Positions 9,235 through 17,580 of a DNA stretch of 64,000 nt are shown here, piece by piece. The notes under the pieces were generated by a model, which ran no database searches, was not told the origin of the DNA, and was given only the letters and a program-made list of their open reading frames with translations. This DNA is from CAIXSC01 sp046349855 (lineage in GTDB: Bacteria > Planctomycetota > Planctomycetia > Pirellulales > Pirellulaceae), in contig JAXMBM010000030.1 in NCBI GenBank assembly GCA_046349855.1, positions 23,210 to 87,209 on the forward strand. The letters run 5' to 3'. The stretch's first letter is position 1, and every line of letters starts with the position of its first letter. The translations under genes and the position numbers were made by a program.

Positions 9235-10587
9235 TCAGAAGGCCAGACCGGCCCGCAACATGTAGGTATCGCCGGGCGAAAAGTCGTCCTGCGGATTGTT
9301 CCGATAAACCACGTCACGGGAGGTGACCCAGCCCACCTCAAACATGCCGCGCATACCGTTTTGGGTGAACCAGTCAAAGCCCACCATCAAACGAATGTCG
9401 TTGATGTCGACCTGGTCGGTCGAACCGTTGTAGGACTCGATCGTCCAGGAGCCGTTGCCGTATTCGCCCGCCACGTACAGCCAGATCTCCGCGGTGCCCA
9501 CCGGCGACAGCTTGCGGGCAATCTTGGGCCGAGGGAAGAAGATGTCGAAACGTGTCTCCGGGTTGGGTTCCCACAGAACGCCGACCGCGGGCAACAGCTT
9601 CAGGTCGACGCGATCGATGTAATTGACCCCCAGTTTGAGCATCAGCTGAGGGGTCAGACGGACCCAGCCATACGACATGGTCTGGATGCGGATGCTCTCG
9701 GTCGTCACCGTGTTGAAGTCGCTGAACACCCCGACGCTCACCGCCAGATCGGCTCCCGCCACCAGGGTGCGGTTCGAGTTCCAGGACGCTTCCAGCAAGG
9801 CGCCGTAGACATTCGCCGGGAGTTGCTGGGTGAGCGACCCCTTGGGGCCATCCCACAGACTCAGCACGAACTGCGGGGAGATCACCAGCGGCGTCGTGGT
9901 CCCGAAGAAATGGGGGAATTGAATGTCAATCCCCGTTTCGATGTCGTTCATTCCCAGATCCAGTCCATCCCCCCCCGCCGTCCATGTTTCGCGGAGCCGC
10001 AGGTCATCGAACAGCCTCAACGGGGCCTGCTGGTTCTGCGGCCCAAACAGACCATTCGGGAACAAGGCGTCGGGCTGGCCCACCGAGGGGCCGTATCCCG
10101 GATATCCCGCCGTTCCCGGCGGAGGCGTCGCACTCCCATAGGGCCAGGCGGAACCGGGAGGGGCCGCACCATAGGGAGAGGTCCCAGGGGGAAGTCCCGA
10201 AGTGGGCGGCGCGGTTCGCCAGGGAGGAGTCGATGACGGCATCGAATTCCATGGGGCCGTCCCCGGGGGAGCCGTCGCTCCGGGCGGAGGAACCGTGGTA
10301 TACGGATCGAATGCCGGAGCCCCCAACGTCGCGCCCGTTCCCGTGGTCGGGAGCGGAGTTGTCGCGGCCCCGGCCGCCGGCGCCGGCGCTGCCGGAAACG
10401 AAGGCACCGTCGTACTCGGCAGCGGCGTCGTCCCCGCGGCACCCGAGGGGACCGGCACCATGCCACCACTCGTCGGCGGAGGCGGAGCACCTGGAAACTG
10501 GACGCGTTGAGCGCAGACGAGCGGCGCGCAGGCTGCCACCAGCCAGGCACTCACCAGCATCGTCCCCACCCGCCGCATTGCCGTCAT
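9235..10587 (-). CDS. putative outer-membrane protein with Pro/Gly-rich linker
   Basis: 450 aa from ATG 10587 (MTAMRRVGTM); the open frame extends upstream to 10827, but the signal peptide VGTMLVSAWLVAACAPLVCAQ fixes the start near 10587 or the ATG at 10578. After the signal come about 150 residues of Pro/Thr/Gly/Ala-rich low-complexity sequence, then a beta-rich domain ending in MLRAGLAF that is paralogous to the protein at 8018-9223. It is probably the first gene of a two-gene unit. It lies downstream of tRNA-Val on the same strand but is separated from it by a strong terminator, so it needs its own promoter between 10588 and 10825. Function unknown. Confidence 0.7.
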   Translation of the reverse strand: MTAMRRVGTMLVSAWLVAACAPLVCAQRVQFPGAPPPPTSGGMVPVPSGAAGTTPLPSTTVPSFPAAPAPAAGAATTPLPTTGTGATLGAPAFDPYTTVPPPGATAPPGTAPWNSMPSSTPPWRTAPPTSGLPPGTSPYGAAPPGSAWPYGSATPPPGTAGYPGYGPSVGQPDALFPNGLFGPQNQQAPLRLFDDLRLRETWTAGGDGLDLGMNDIETGIDIQFPHFFGTTTPLVISPQFVLSLWDGPKGSLTQQLPANVYGALLEASWNSNRTLVAGADLAVSVGVFSDFNTVTTESIRIQTMSYGWVRLTPQLMLKLGVNYIDRVDLKLLPAVGVLWEPNPETRFDIFFPRPKIARKLSPVGTAEIWLYVAGEYGNGSWTIESYNGSTDQVDINDIRLMVGFDWFTQNGMRGMFEVGWVTSRDVVYRNNPQDDFSPGDTYMLRAGLAF

Positions 10588-10825
10588 GCCAGAATCCGTC
10601 TCAAGTCGGACCAGCTCCTGTGCCGATCCTGGGATATTTGCGCACCCGTCTCGAGCGGCGGGTAAATAGCAACGGCCGCGTTTCAGGTCAAGGCGAACGT
10701 GGCCGACACCGCCGGTAGAACCGCCGGTAAGCTGATCCGGACGCCGTCGCGGGTGAGGCAGAGCCGTCTCCGAGAGGCGATCGAGAGCGCATGGTGACCG
10801 CAGCCATCGATACCGCCAGGCGCAC

Positions 10826-10853
10826 AAAAAAAGCCCGCGAGCGACTCGCGGGC
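10826..10853 (-). terminator. rho-independent terminator of tRNA-Val
   Basis: On the minus strand GCCCGCGAG and CTCGCGGGC form a perfect 9-bp stem with a 3-base loop, followed by seven T (A7 at 10826-10832 on the plus strand). It begins three bases past the tRNA 3' end. Confidence 0.9.
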
Positions 10854-10856
10854 CAG

Positions 10857-10930
10857 TGGGCGTTACAGGACTCGAACCTGTGACCTCTACGGTGTGAGCA
10901 TAGCGCTCTAACCAACTGAGCTAAACGCCC
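10857..10930 (-). tRNA. tRNA-Val (anticodon CAC)
   Basis: The full cloverleaf can be drawn: acceptor GGGCGTT pairs with AACGCCC, the D arm is GCTC/GAGC, the anticodon stem is CTATG/CGTAG with loop CTCACAC (anticodon CAC, reads GUG), and the T arm is ACAGG/CCTGT with loop TTCGAGT. The discriminator is A. The 3' CCA is not encoded and must be added post-transcriptionally. Confidence 0.96.
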
Positions 10931-11136
10931 TTCGAGCAAGCCGAGGAACCTGGAGTGCCGACGCGACGGCAAGTCGCCGGTCGCACCACATCGAGAAATC
11001 CTCTCACTTACTTCGCTGTCCGAATGTACTCGACGCGAATCAACTTGGCTAGGGCTCCCGACGCCCGGAAACGGTCCAGCCGAGCTGCCGAGACTCTCTT
11101 TCTCACCCAGTGATTCCGGTCCGTTCCATTCGTTCC

Positions 11137-11478
11137 CTACCGCTCACCGATCGGCCGATTGATGTCCCCCGAGGGAGGACTGAAATCGCGGCCGCTGGTC
11201 GGCTCGCTGGGGGGTGGTTCGAATCGCGGCGCGGTGGCTTCTTCATAGTCGTCCGGATCCCGCGCGGGATAGGACCGCGACGTCGAGGCATAGTTACTGG
11301 AGGAAGGGGACGACGAGGAGTCGGTAAAATCGACCTGGGAATGGAACTCGGCCAACCCCCGTTTGAACTCGCGGTAGCTGTTGCCGAGCGACTTGGCCAC
11401 TTCGGGGAGCCGTTTGCCAAACAAGAGGATCGCGATGACACCCACGATCAACATTTCATGCCATGACATGCCGAACAT
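11137..11478 (-). CDS. tatA: TatA/E-family twin-arginine translocase component
   Basis: 113 aa. One N-terminal helix (EMLIVGVIAILLFGKRLPEV) carries the FG hinge typical of TatA, followed by an amphipathic helix (AKSLGNSYREFKRGLAEF) and a long Ser/Pro/acidic tail. TatA oligomerises in the cytoplasmic membrane to form the Tat pathway conduit for folded proteins. ATG 11478 is used; an in-frame ATG three codons later is possible. A second tatA lies 113 bases upstream at 11592-11813. Neither TatB nor TatC is encoded nearby. Several Tat-type signals occur in this window (at 17581 and 32189). Confidence 0.9.
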   Translation of the reverse strand: MFGMSWHEMLIVGVIAILLFGKRLPEVAKSLGNSYREFKRGLAEFHSQVDFTDSSSSPSSSNYASTSRSYPARDPDDYEEATAPRFEPPPSEPTSGRDFSPPSGDINRPIGER

Positions 11479-11591
11479 GCGGAGTTACCTCAACGATTGA
11501 GCAGCTTTATCAGGAGGGGCCAGACGGCCGCGGGAACCGCACCCGTGCCGGCGGCAAAGCGATGTCGAGATCCAGCCTGCGGGTCGAAAGC

Positions 11592-11813
11592 CTACTCGTC
11601 GGAGCGGGCTTCTTCCTTCTCGGCTGACTTGGACTTCCCGCGCCCTTCGTCCCGACCTGCCGACTCAACCTCGTCCTCGACGCCCTGCACCCCCTTCTTG
11701 AACTCGGTGACGCTCTTGCCAAGCGAGCGCATCATGCTGGGGAGACGGTGCCCGAACAGCACCAGGGCAATAACCAGGACGATCAGCAGTTCCCAATGGT
11801 TGATACCGAACAT
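11592..11813 (-). CDS. tatA: TatA/E-family protein, second copy
   Basis: 73 aa from ATG 11813 (MFGINHWELL); the frame is open upstream to 11960, but the family N-terminus starts here. It shows the TatA plan: a single helix (ELLIVLVIALVLFGHRLP) with FG hinge, an amphipathic helix (MMRSLGKSVTEFKKGVQG) and a charged Lys/Glu-rich tail. It is shorter than the neighbour at 11137 and has a different tail, so the two may be specialised. TatB function cannot be excluded but the sequence is TatA-like. Confidence 0.9.
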   Translation of the reverse strand: MFGINHWELLIVLVIALVLFGHRLPSMMRSLGKSVTEFKKGVQGVEDEVESAGRDEGRGKSKSAEKEEARSDE

Positions 11814-12010
11814 ACTTTCGCTCTCGCACTTGAAGAAACTGAGGTGGGACCGGGTTCCCACGCCAGTCAGCGGCGAAAGCGGGACGGCGCCCTGAAGATG
11901 GGGCAACTCCAGAACCAGCCTGCCTGGCGAATCCCGTCGGGAGACGGGAGGAAACCGCACGTGATTATTCTAGCAACGCCGGCCCGGGTGTCAAATAGCG
12001 CACCGTGGAC

Positions 12011-13030
12011 TCAATAGCCGATGGTAACGTGCAGCACCCAGTACACCGCGCCGCCGACCGCGGCCGTGGTCGGCAGCGTAAACACCCACGCCAGCATGAT
12101 CTTCTCGCCCAATCCCCAGCGGACGCTCGACATGCCACGTGTCGCCCCCAGGCCCAGGATGCTGCCGGTGATGGTATGAGTGGTTGACGTGGGAACTCCC
12201 AGTAAGGCGGCCAGGGTGAGCACCAGCGAGGCGCTGGTTTCGGCCGCAAATCCCTCGGGCGGCCCCAGCTTGGTCAGGTGGTGCCCCAGCGTCTTGATGA
12301 CCTTCCACCCTCCCACGGCCGTGCCGACCGAGATCGCCGCCGCGCAGGCTACTTTCACCCAGAACTGCACCTCGAATTTGCCGTCCTCCGGCACTTTCTG
12401 GTAGCCACCCGCCACCAGTGCCATGGTGATGATCCCCATGACCTTCTGGGCATCGTTGGTACCGTGAGTGAAAGCCATCCAGCTGGCCGACAGGATCTGC
12501 ATGCCGCCAAACGTGGTATTCATCGTCGTGGGTCGCCAACGAACGGTGACCCAGATCATGGCCACATAGAACAGGTAGGCACTGATAAAACCCATCGCCG
12601 GTGCGATCAGCATCGCCAGCAACGTGGTCGTGATATTCTTGACGACCAGCGCCTTGACACCAGCCGCGGCCACTCCTGCTCCCACGACGCCGCCGATCAG
12701 GCTATGCGATCCGCTGATGGGCATGCCGAGAAGCGTCATGGCAGCGGCCCACAGGGAGGCACTGATCAGCCCCGCCACCACGACCAGCAGAATCGTTTCG
12801 GGACGGGAAAAGTGCTCCGGACCCGTTTTCAGGATCTTCGACATCGTATCCGCCACCTTCACCCCCACCATGGCTCCGGCGAGGTTAAGGAAGCTGGCCA
12901 GGATCACCGCCGAGGTCGGGGACAAGACCCGAGTCGCAATGACCGTGGCGATGGCATTGGCCGAATCATTCCAGCCGTTGACGAAATCGAACGCCAACGC
13001 CATGACCACCACACAGACAATCAGCACCAT
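12011..13030 (-). CDS. pit: PiT-family inorganic phosphate transporter
   Basis: 339 aa from ATG 13030 (MVLIVCVVV); a TTG at 13078 would add 16 residues. Low-affinity cation- or proton-coupled phosphate symport across the cytoplasmic membrane is the family role. The PiT signature FVNGWNDSANAIATVIATR is near the N-terminus, and its second half is recognisable as TFGGMQILSASWMAFTHGTNDAQK. About ten hydrophobic segments are seen. It is the downstream partner of the DUF47 gene at 13185, a pairing typical of Pit systems. Confidence 0.93.
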   Translation of the reverse strand: MVLIVCVVVMALAFDFVNGWNDSANAIATVIATRVLSPTSAVILASFLNLAGAMVGVKVADTMSKILKTGPEHFSRPETILLVVVAGLISASLWAAAMTLLGMPISGSHSLIGGVVGAGVAAAGVKALVVKNITTTLLAMLIAPAMGFISAYLFYVAMIWVTVRWRPTTMNTTFGGMQILSASWMAFTHGTNDAQKVMGIITMALVAGGYQKVPEDGKFEVQFWVKVACAAAISVGTAVGGWKVIKTLGHHLTKLGPPEGFAAETSASLVLTLAALLGVPTSTTHTITGSILGLGATRGMSSVRWGLGEKIMLAWVFTLPTTAAVGGAVYWVLHVTIGY

Positions 13031-13184
13031 CAGTGACGTCACGCCCACACCTCGCCAAATTCGCGCTCGCCGAACCAAAATCCGCCGGCGTCACCGCCCG
13101 GACCGTACCTGCCGCAACCGGCGAGTGCTCGGTCGCCAACAACGGTTCCCGGCCCGCCGCCCCAACCACTCTGCTCCGGTGGCG

Positions 13185-13826
13185 CTACACATTCTTGAGC
13201 AGGATGCTGTGGATCAGACAGGCGTTGTCATCGCAGTAGTCAATCGCCTGCTCGGCCAATTCATACAGTTCCTTCCATTTGATGACCTGGAAGGCGTCGA
13301 AGCCACTTTCGAAGAGCTGTCCGAGGAATCGGTGGTGGATGCGATCCCCCTCTTCTTCGGCCTGATGGACAGCGATGATCAACCGATCAAGACTGGTTTC
13401 ACTCTTCCGCAACTTGCGATCCGCCACGCTCCGCAGGCCGTGCACGGCGTCGCGCAGCGTGCTGCAGGCTTTGACCAGCACCTCACACTGATTGACAAAA
13501 TCGTTGGTCGCCGCCTCGATCTTGTAGCACAGCATCCGCTGCGCCACGGCGTCGATCGTGTCGACCACATTGTCGATCCCGGTGATCATCTTGTAGATGT
13601 CATCCCGATCGATCGGCGTGATGTACGTCTGTTCCAGGCGATCGAGCGTTTCGTGGGTAATCTTGTCGCACTCATGCTCGACTTCGAAGATCGCCTCCGC
13701 CATTTCCTGGTTGCGCCGCGGCTCCCGGGCAAACGCCAGCAGAAGTTCGGCCGACCGTACGGCTCGCTCCGCCGCCCGTTCGAAACAATCGAAGAACTCC
13801 AGATTCTTGGGCAATAACCCGAACAT
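13185..13826 (-). CDS. DUF47 (PhoU-like) Pit accessory protein
   Basis: 213 aa from ATG 13826 (MFGLLPKNLEFF), preceded by GTGAGG. The all-helical, charge-rich sequence matches the DUF47/YkaA family: HECDKITHETLDRLEQTYIT, PIDRDDIYKMITGIDNVVD, and a C-terminal KWKELYELAEQAIDYCDD. Members resemble PhoU and are thought to regulate PiT transporters. It is first in the two-gene unit; pit follows after about 150 bases, so phosphate uptake control is the likely role. Confidence 0.9.
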   Translation of the reverse strand: MFGLLPKNLEFFDCFERAAERAVRSAELLLAFAREPRRNQEMAEAIFEVEHECDKITHETLDRLEQTYITPIDRDDIYKMITGIDNVVDTIDAVAQRMLCYKIEAATNDFVNQCEVLVKACSTLRDAVHGLRSVADRKLRKSETSLDRLIIAVHQAEEEGDRIHHRFLGQLFESGFDAFQVIKWKELYELAEQAIDYCDDNACLIHSILLKNV

Positions 13827-14187
13827 GCCGAACCTCACTTCGTGAACGCGACGTCTTCCCAGCCCCATTGCTGCGGAAAACGACGAGTCAAATCGCCGCT
13901 GAATCTAGTTTCCGCCGCCCGGTTCCTCAATTGGTCTGCGTAGTTTTCGTGAAGACCACGTTCAGATTGACGACCGGACTGACCCAGCCCTCCGCACCCT
14001 CAGAAGATGGTGCCCAGCCACCGACGACGTAGCCAACCATCCGATCGGGAGATTACAATGCGTGGCGTTCGGCAACGACAACTACCTGCGGTAACTGCAT
14101 TCATCATTGAGTGTTAGCGAGCCCGGATGGCGTCCGCGCCGGAAACGTCGGCGGATGGGACGAGGAGCCGAGAGAGGGACCCGAAAC
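13827..14187. other. divergent intergenic region, 361 bp
   Basis: Separates the DUF47-pit unit (minus) from the PSD1 gene (plus). I see no ORF with family character and no strong hairpin. It must carry both promoters; only the minus-strand one has a recognisable candidate (13902-13930). Confidence 0.6.
13902..13930 (-). promoter_or_regulatory. candidate sigma-70 promoter of the DUF47-pit unit
   Basis: On the minus strand TTGAGG (13930-13925), a 17-base spacer and TAGATT (13907-13902); each box matches consensus at four of six positions. It lies 76 bases upstream of the DUF47 ATG. Weak evidence on its own. Confidence 0.35.
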
Positions 14188-17100
14188 ATGATTCGCCGGT
14201 CGATCTGGCGGGCCGTGGCCAGCCTGTTCCTCGTCGCCGTCCTGCTCCCCACCGCTTCTGCGGCGGATTATCTGCAGGAGGTCAAGCCGCTGCTCCTCCG
14301 CCGCTGTGCCGCCTGCCACGGGGCCCTGCAACAGAAGCAAGGACTGCGGATCGATACGGTCGACGCGCTGCTTCGCGGCGGTGAGTCCGGCCCTCTCCTG
14401 GTGCCGGGCGACCCGGGAAAAAGTCTGCTGCTGCAGGTCGTCACCGGAGAAGGCGGCCTCCGCATGCCGCCCGAGGGTGAAGGAGCCCCCCTGACCGCTG
14501 CCGAGGTCGAGCTGCTCCGCGGTTGGGTCGCCGCCGGCGCACCCCACCCCGCCGACGAGGAACCGCAGGTCGCTCCCGCCGAATACTGGTCGTACCGTCC
14601 CCCCGTACGATCTCCTCTATCATCGCTTCCGGCCGAGCGACGAGCCTGGGTGCGTCAGGAAATCGACACGTTTATCGCGACCGAACACGCGCGGCTGGGA
14701 CTGACCGCCAGCCCCGCAGCCCCCGGGGAAACCTGGCTGCGGCGCGTTGCCCTCGACCTCACCGGGCTCCCCCCGACCCCAGCTGAACTGGAGGACTTCA
14801 CCGCCGACACCGCACCGGACCGGGAAGTCCGCGTGGTGGATCGGCTGCTGGCACGACCGACTTACGGCGAACGCTGGGGCCGACATTGGATGGACGTGTG
14901 GCGCTACAGCGACTGGTATGGCAGCCGCGGGATCAACGAGATCCGCTACAGCCAGCGTCATATCTGGCGCTGGCGCGACTGGATTGTCCGATCCCTGAAC
15001 GCCGACGCCTCCTATGCCTGGATGCTCGAACAGATGCTGGCGGCGGACGAGTTGGCTCCTGCCGATCCCGCGGCCCTCGCCGCCACCGGATTCCTGGGAC
15101 GCAACTGGTACAAATTCGATCGCAACGTCTGGATGTTCGAAACGGTGGAACAGACCGCGCAGGCGTTTATGGCAACCACTCTGAAATGTGCTCGTTGCCA
15201 CGATCACAAGTACGATCCATTCACTCAGGAAGACTACTACCGTTTTCGAGCGGTCTTCGAACCGCACGACGTGCGGACCGATCGGCTGTCTGCTGAAACA
15301 CCGACCGAGAAGGATGCGACGCTGGGACAGGTCCTCAAGGACGGCGTGGCCCGCGTCTACGACCGGCAGCTCGACGTGGCCACTTATGTTTTCCAGCGAG
15401 GCGATGGTCGGTACCCCGACGAAACGCGGCGGATGCTTCCGGGAGTCCCCGCCGTTTTCCGTTCCGGGGAACTCGCCCCCGAACCGGTTTCCTTGCCGGC
15501 GGCCGCCTATTATCCGGCGTTGCGCCCCGAGTTGTCCGCGGGTTTGCTGGCCCAGGCACGCAGTCGGGTCGAACAGGCTCGACAAGTCTTGGAGTCGCTG
15601 GGTCGCGAGGAGCGGGAAACGCAGCAACGTGTGGCCGACGCGGTACCCTTGGCCGCCGCCGGTCCCGCGCCCGCCCGTACCCCGCCGCTACTGCACACCC
15701 AATTTGCTGCCGCCGATGCGGCACTCTGGAAACCACTGAGCGGGCGGTGGACCTGGGATCAGGGGAAGCTCGTACAACAACAGGTCACCAGCTTTGCCAC
15801 GCTGGAATTCACGCGTCCCCTGCCCCCGCAGTTCGCGGTCCGGCTGCGCTACCGTACCCTGCCGGCCGGGACCCTCCGCTCCGTCGGTTTCAGCTACGAC
15901 TACCTCGATACGGGAAACTCGCAGGACGTCTACACCAGCACGGGCGACCAGCGGCAGTCGCTCCAGGCATTCCATCGACTCCAGGGACAACAGCATTATC
16001 CGCCGGCGGGCATTGTTCCCGTCACTCTTCAGGTGGGCCAGGAGGTCGTGGTCGAAGCCGAAGTTCGTGGCACCCAGCTGCAGCTCAAACTCAACGGCGA
16101 GTCCCGTCTCGCCTACACCTTGCCCGTGCCGCGCCGCGCGGGCCGGTTCGCACTGTGGGTCCATGACGGCTCGGCCGAATTCCTGGAACTGGAAATCCGT
16201 CCGCTCGAACCGTCGCTCGACGACCTCCAGCGAGCGGCCCGCACGGCTCAGCAGGCACGCGAGCTCCAGGAACGTCGCCTGCAGACGGCCACCCTGCAGG
16301 AAGTGTCGCTGCAGGCGCGGCTGACGGCCGAGAAGCGGAGATATGGTGTCGAGCCTGGGGACGCGGCCACAGCGGCGATGGAAGCCAGTCGCGCCCAGCG
16401 CGCGGCGGCCCTGGCGCAGCGGGAGGAAGAATGGCTGGCAGCCCACCAGCAGCTGGCCGAGGCGCAGCGGGCCGGTGTCGCCGCCGCCATCACCACGGCC
16501 GAGAAGAACCAGGCTGCCGCGGCAACCGCCGTTACCCAGGCACAGCAACAGCTCGCCCAGCCGGATGACAAATACGAACCGGTCGGAGAGGTTTACCCGT
16601 CGCAAACGACCGGCCGGCGCCGGGCGCTGGCGCGCTGGCTGACGACCCCACGGCATCCCCGCACGTCCCGCGTGGCGGTCAATCATCTGTGGCTCCGGCA
16701 TTTCGGTCAGGCACTCGTGCCCAGCGTGTCCAACTTCGGTTTGCAGGGGGATCGTCCCTCGCACCCCGCGCTCCTCGACTGGCTCGCCGTGGAACTCGAA
16801 GACCACGACTGGCAGATGAAGCCGTTGCATCGCCAATTCGTGCTGTCGGCAACGTACGGACAATCCACGGCCGAGGCGCCGGACAGCGGAGCGGCCGTCG
16901 CCTCCGGCAGGCGACTCGATCCGACGAACCGCTTCCTCTGGCGCATGAACTCGCGGCGGATGGAAGCCGAAGTCGTCCGCGACAGCGTGCTGGCCGCCGC
17001 CGGGCAACTTGACCAGGCCCTCGGCGGACCGGAGATTCCCGAGGGTGACGGGCAGAAAGTGACGCGCCGCAGCCTGTATTTCCGCCTCACTCCCAATGAG

Positions 17101-17571
17101 AAGATGCGGTTTCTCGAAACCTTTGACGCGGCCGATCCCAACGGCTGCTATCGGCGCCGCGAGAGCGTGGTGCCTCAACAGGCGCTCGTCCTGATGAATT
17201 CGGCCCTGGCGCTCGATGCCGCCCGCGAACTGGCCGACCGATTACTCGGCGCCGTCGCGGTCACCGGGCCCGCTTCCCCGGTGACCACCGCGCCCCCGGG
17301 CGCCGTTCCGGCGGACGACGAAGCGGTGGACGAGCGGCTTGTCGTGACGGCGTTCCGCGCTGTCTTGAGCCGCACGCCGACGGCCGCCGAACAAGCGGCC
17401 TGCCGCGAGTTTCTCCGCGTCCAGGCAGCGACTTCGACAAGTCCCCCCGGGCCCGTTTTTCCGGCGGGCAATCCCGTGCGGCGACCTCCGGCAGCTGACC
17501 CGCGGCAACGCGCGCGGGAGGACCTGGTGCACGTGCTGTTCAACCACAACGACTTTGTCACGATCCGCTGA
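14188..17571 (+). CDS. exported PSC1/DUF1549/DUF1553 (PSD1-type) cytochrome protein
   Basis: 1127 aa from ATG 14188, preceded by GAGAGAGGGA; a TTG upstream at 14107 is rejected. The signal peptide is IWRAVASLFLVAVLLPTASA. The planctomycete cytochrome domain PSC1 has a CAACHG heme site at residues 40-44 and a downstream MPPEG. DUF1549 follows (FIATEHARLGLTA, WGRHWMDVWRYSDWYG) with a second CxxCH (CARCHDHKYDP, about 334-344). A central segment (about 510-680) looks like a beta-jelly-roll insert, followed by an Ala/Gln-rich coiled coil (about 685-795). DUF1553 ends the chain (RRRALARWLTTPRHPRTSR, VSNFGLQGDRPSHPALLDWL). The paralogous family is very expanded in planctomycetes and its biochemical role is not established. 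Nine bases separate it from the DUF1501 gene, its usual partner. Confidence 0.92.
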   Translation: MIRRSIWRAVASLFLVAVLLPTASAADYLQEVKPLLLRRCAACHGALQQKQGLRIDTVDALLRGGESGPLLVPGDPGKSLLLQVVTGEGGLRMPPEGEGAPLTAAEVELLRGWVAAGAPHPADEEPQVAPAEYWSYRPPVRSPLSSLPAERRAWVRQEIDTFIATEHARLGLTASPAAPGETWLRRVALDLTGLPPTPAELEDFTADTAPDREVRVVDRLLARPTYGERWGRHWMDVWRYSDWYGSRGINEIRYSQRHIWRWRDWIVRSLNADASYAWMLEQMLAADELAPADPAALAATGFLGRNWYKFDRNVWMFETVEQTAQAFMATTLKCARCHDHKYDPFTQEDYYRFRAVFEPHDVRTDRLSAETPTEKDATLGQVLKDGVARVYDRQLDVATYVFQRGDGRYPDETRRMLPGVPAVFRSGELAPEPVSLPAAAYYPALRPELSAGLLAQARSRVEQARQVLESLGREERETQQRVADAVPLAAAGPAPARTPPLLHTQFAAADAALWKPLSGRWTWDQGKLVQQQVTSFATLEFTRPLPPQFAVRLRYRTLPAGTLRSVGFSYDYLDTGNSQDVYTSTGDQRQSLQAFHRLQGQQHYPPAGIVPVTLQVGQEVVVEAEVRGTQLQLKLNGESRLAYTLPVPRRAGRFALWVHDGSAEFLELEIRPLEPSLDDLQRAARTAQQARELQERRLQTATLQEVSLQARLTAEKRRYGVEPGDAATAAMEASRAQRAAALAQREEEWLAAHQQLAEAQRAGVAAAITTAEKNQAAAATAVTQAQQQLAQPDDKYEPVGEVYPSQTTGRRRALARWLTTPRHPRTSRVAVNHLWLRHFGQALVPSVSNFGLQGDRPSHPALLDWLAVELEDHDWQMKPLHRQFVLSATYGQSTAEAPDSGAAVASGRRLDPTNRFLWRMNSRRMEAEVVRDSVLAAAGQLDQALGGPEIPEGDGQKVTRRSLYFRLTPNEKMRFLETFDAADPNGCYRRRESVVPQQALVLMNSALALDAARELADRLLGAVAVTGPASPVTTAPPGAVPADDEAVDERLVVTAFRAVLSRTPTAAEQAACREFLRVQAATSTSPPGPVFPAGNPVRRPPAADPRQRAREDLVHVLFNHNDFVTIR

Positions 17572-17580
17572 GGTGCTGGC

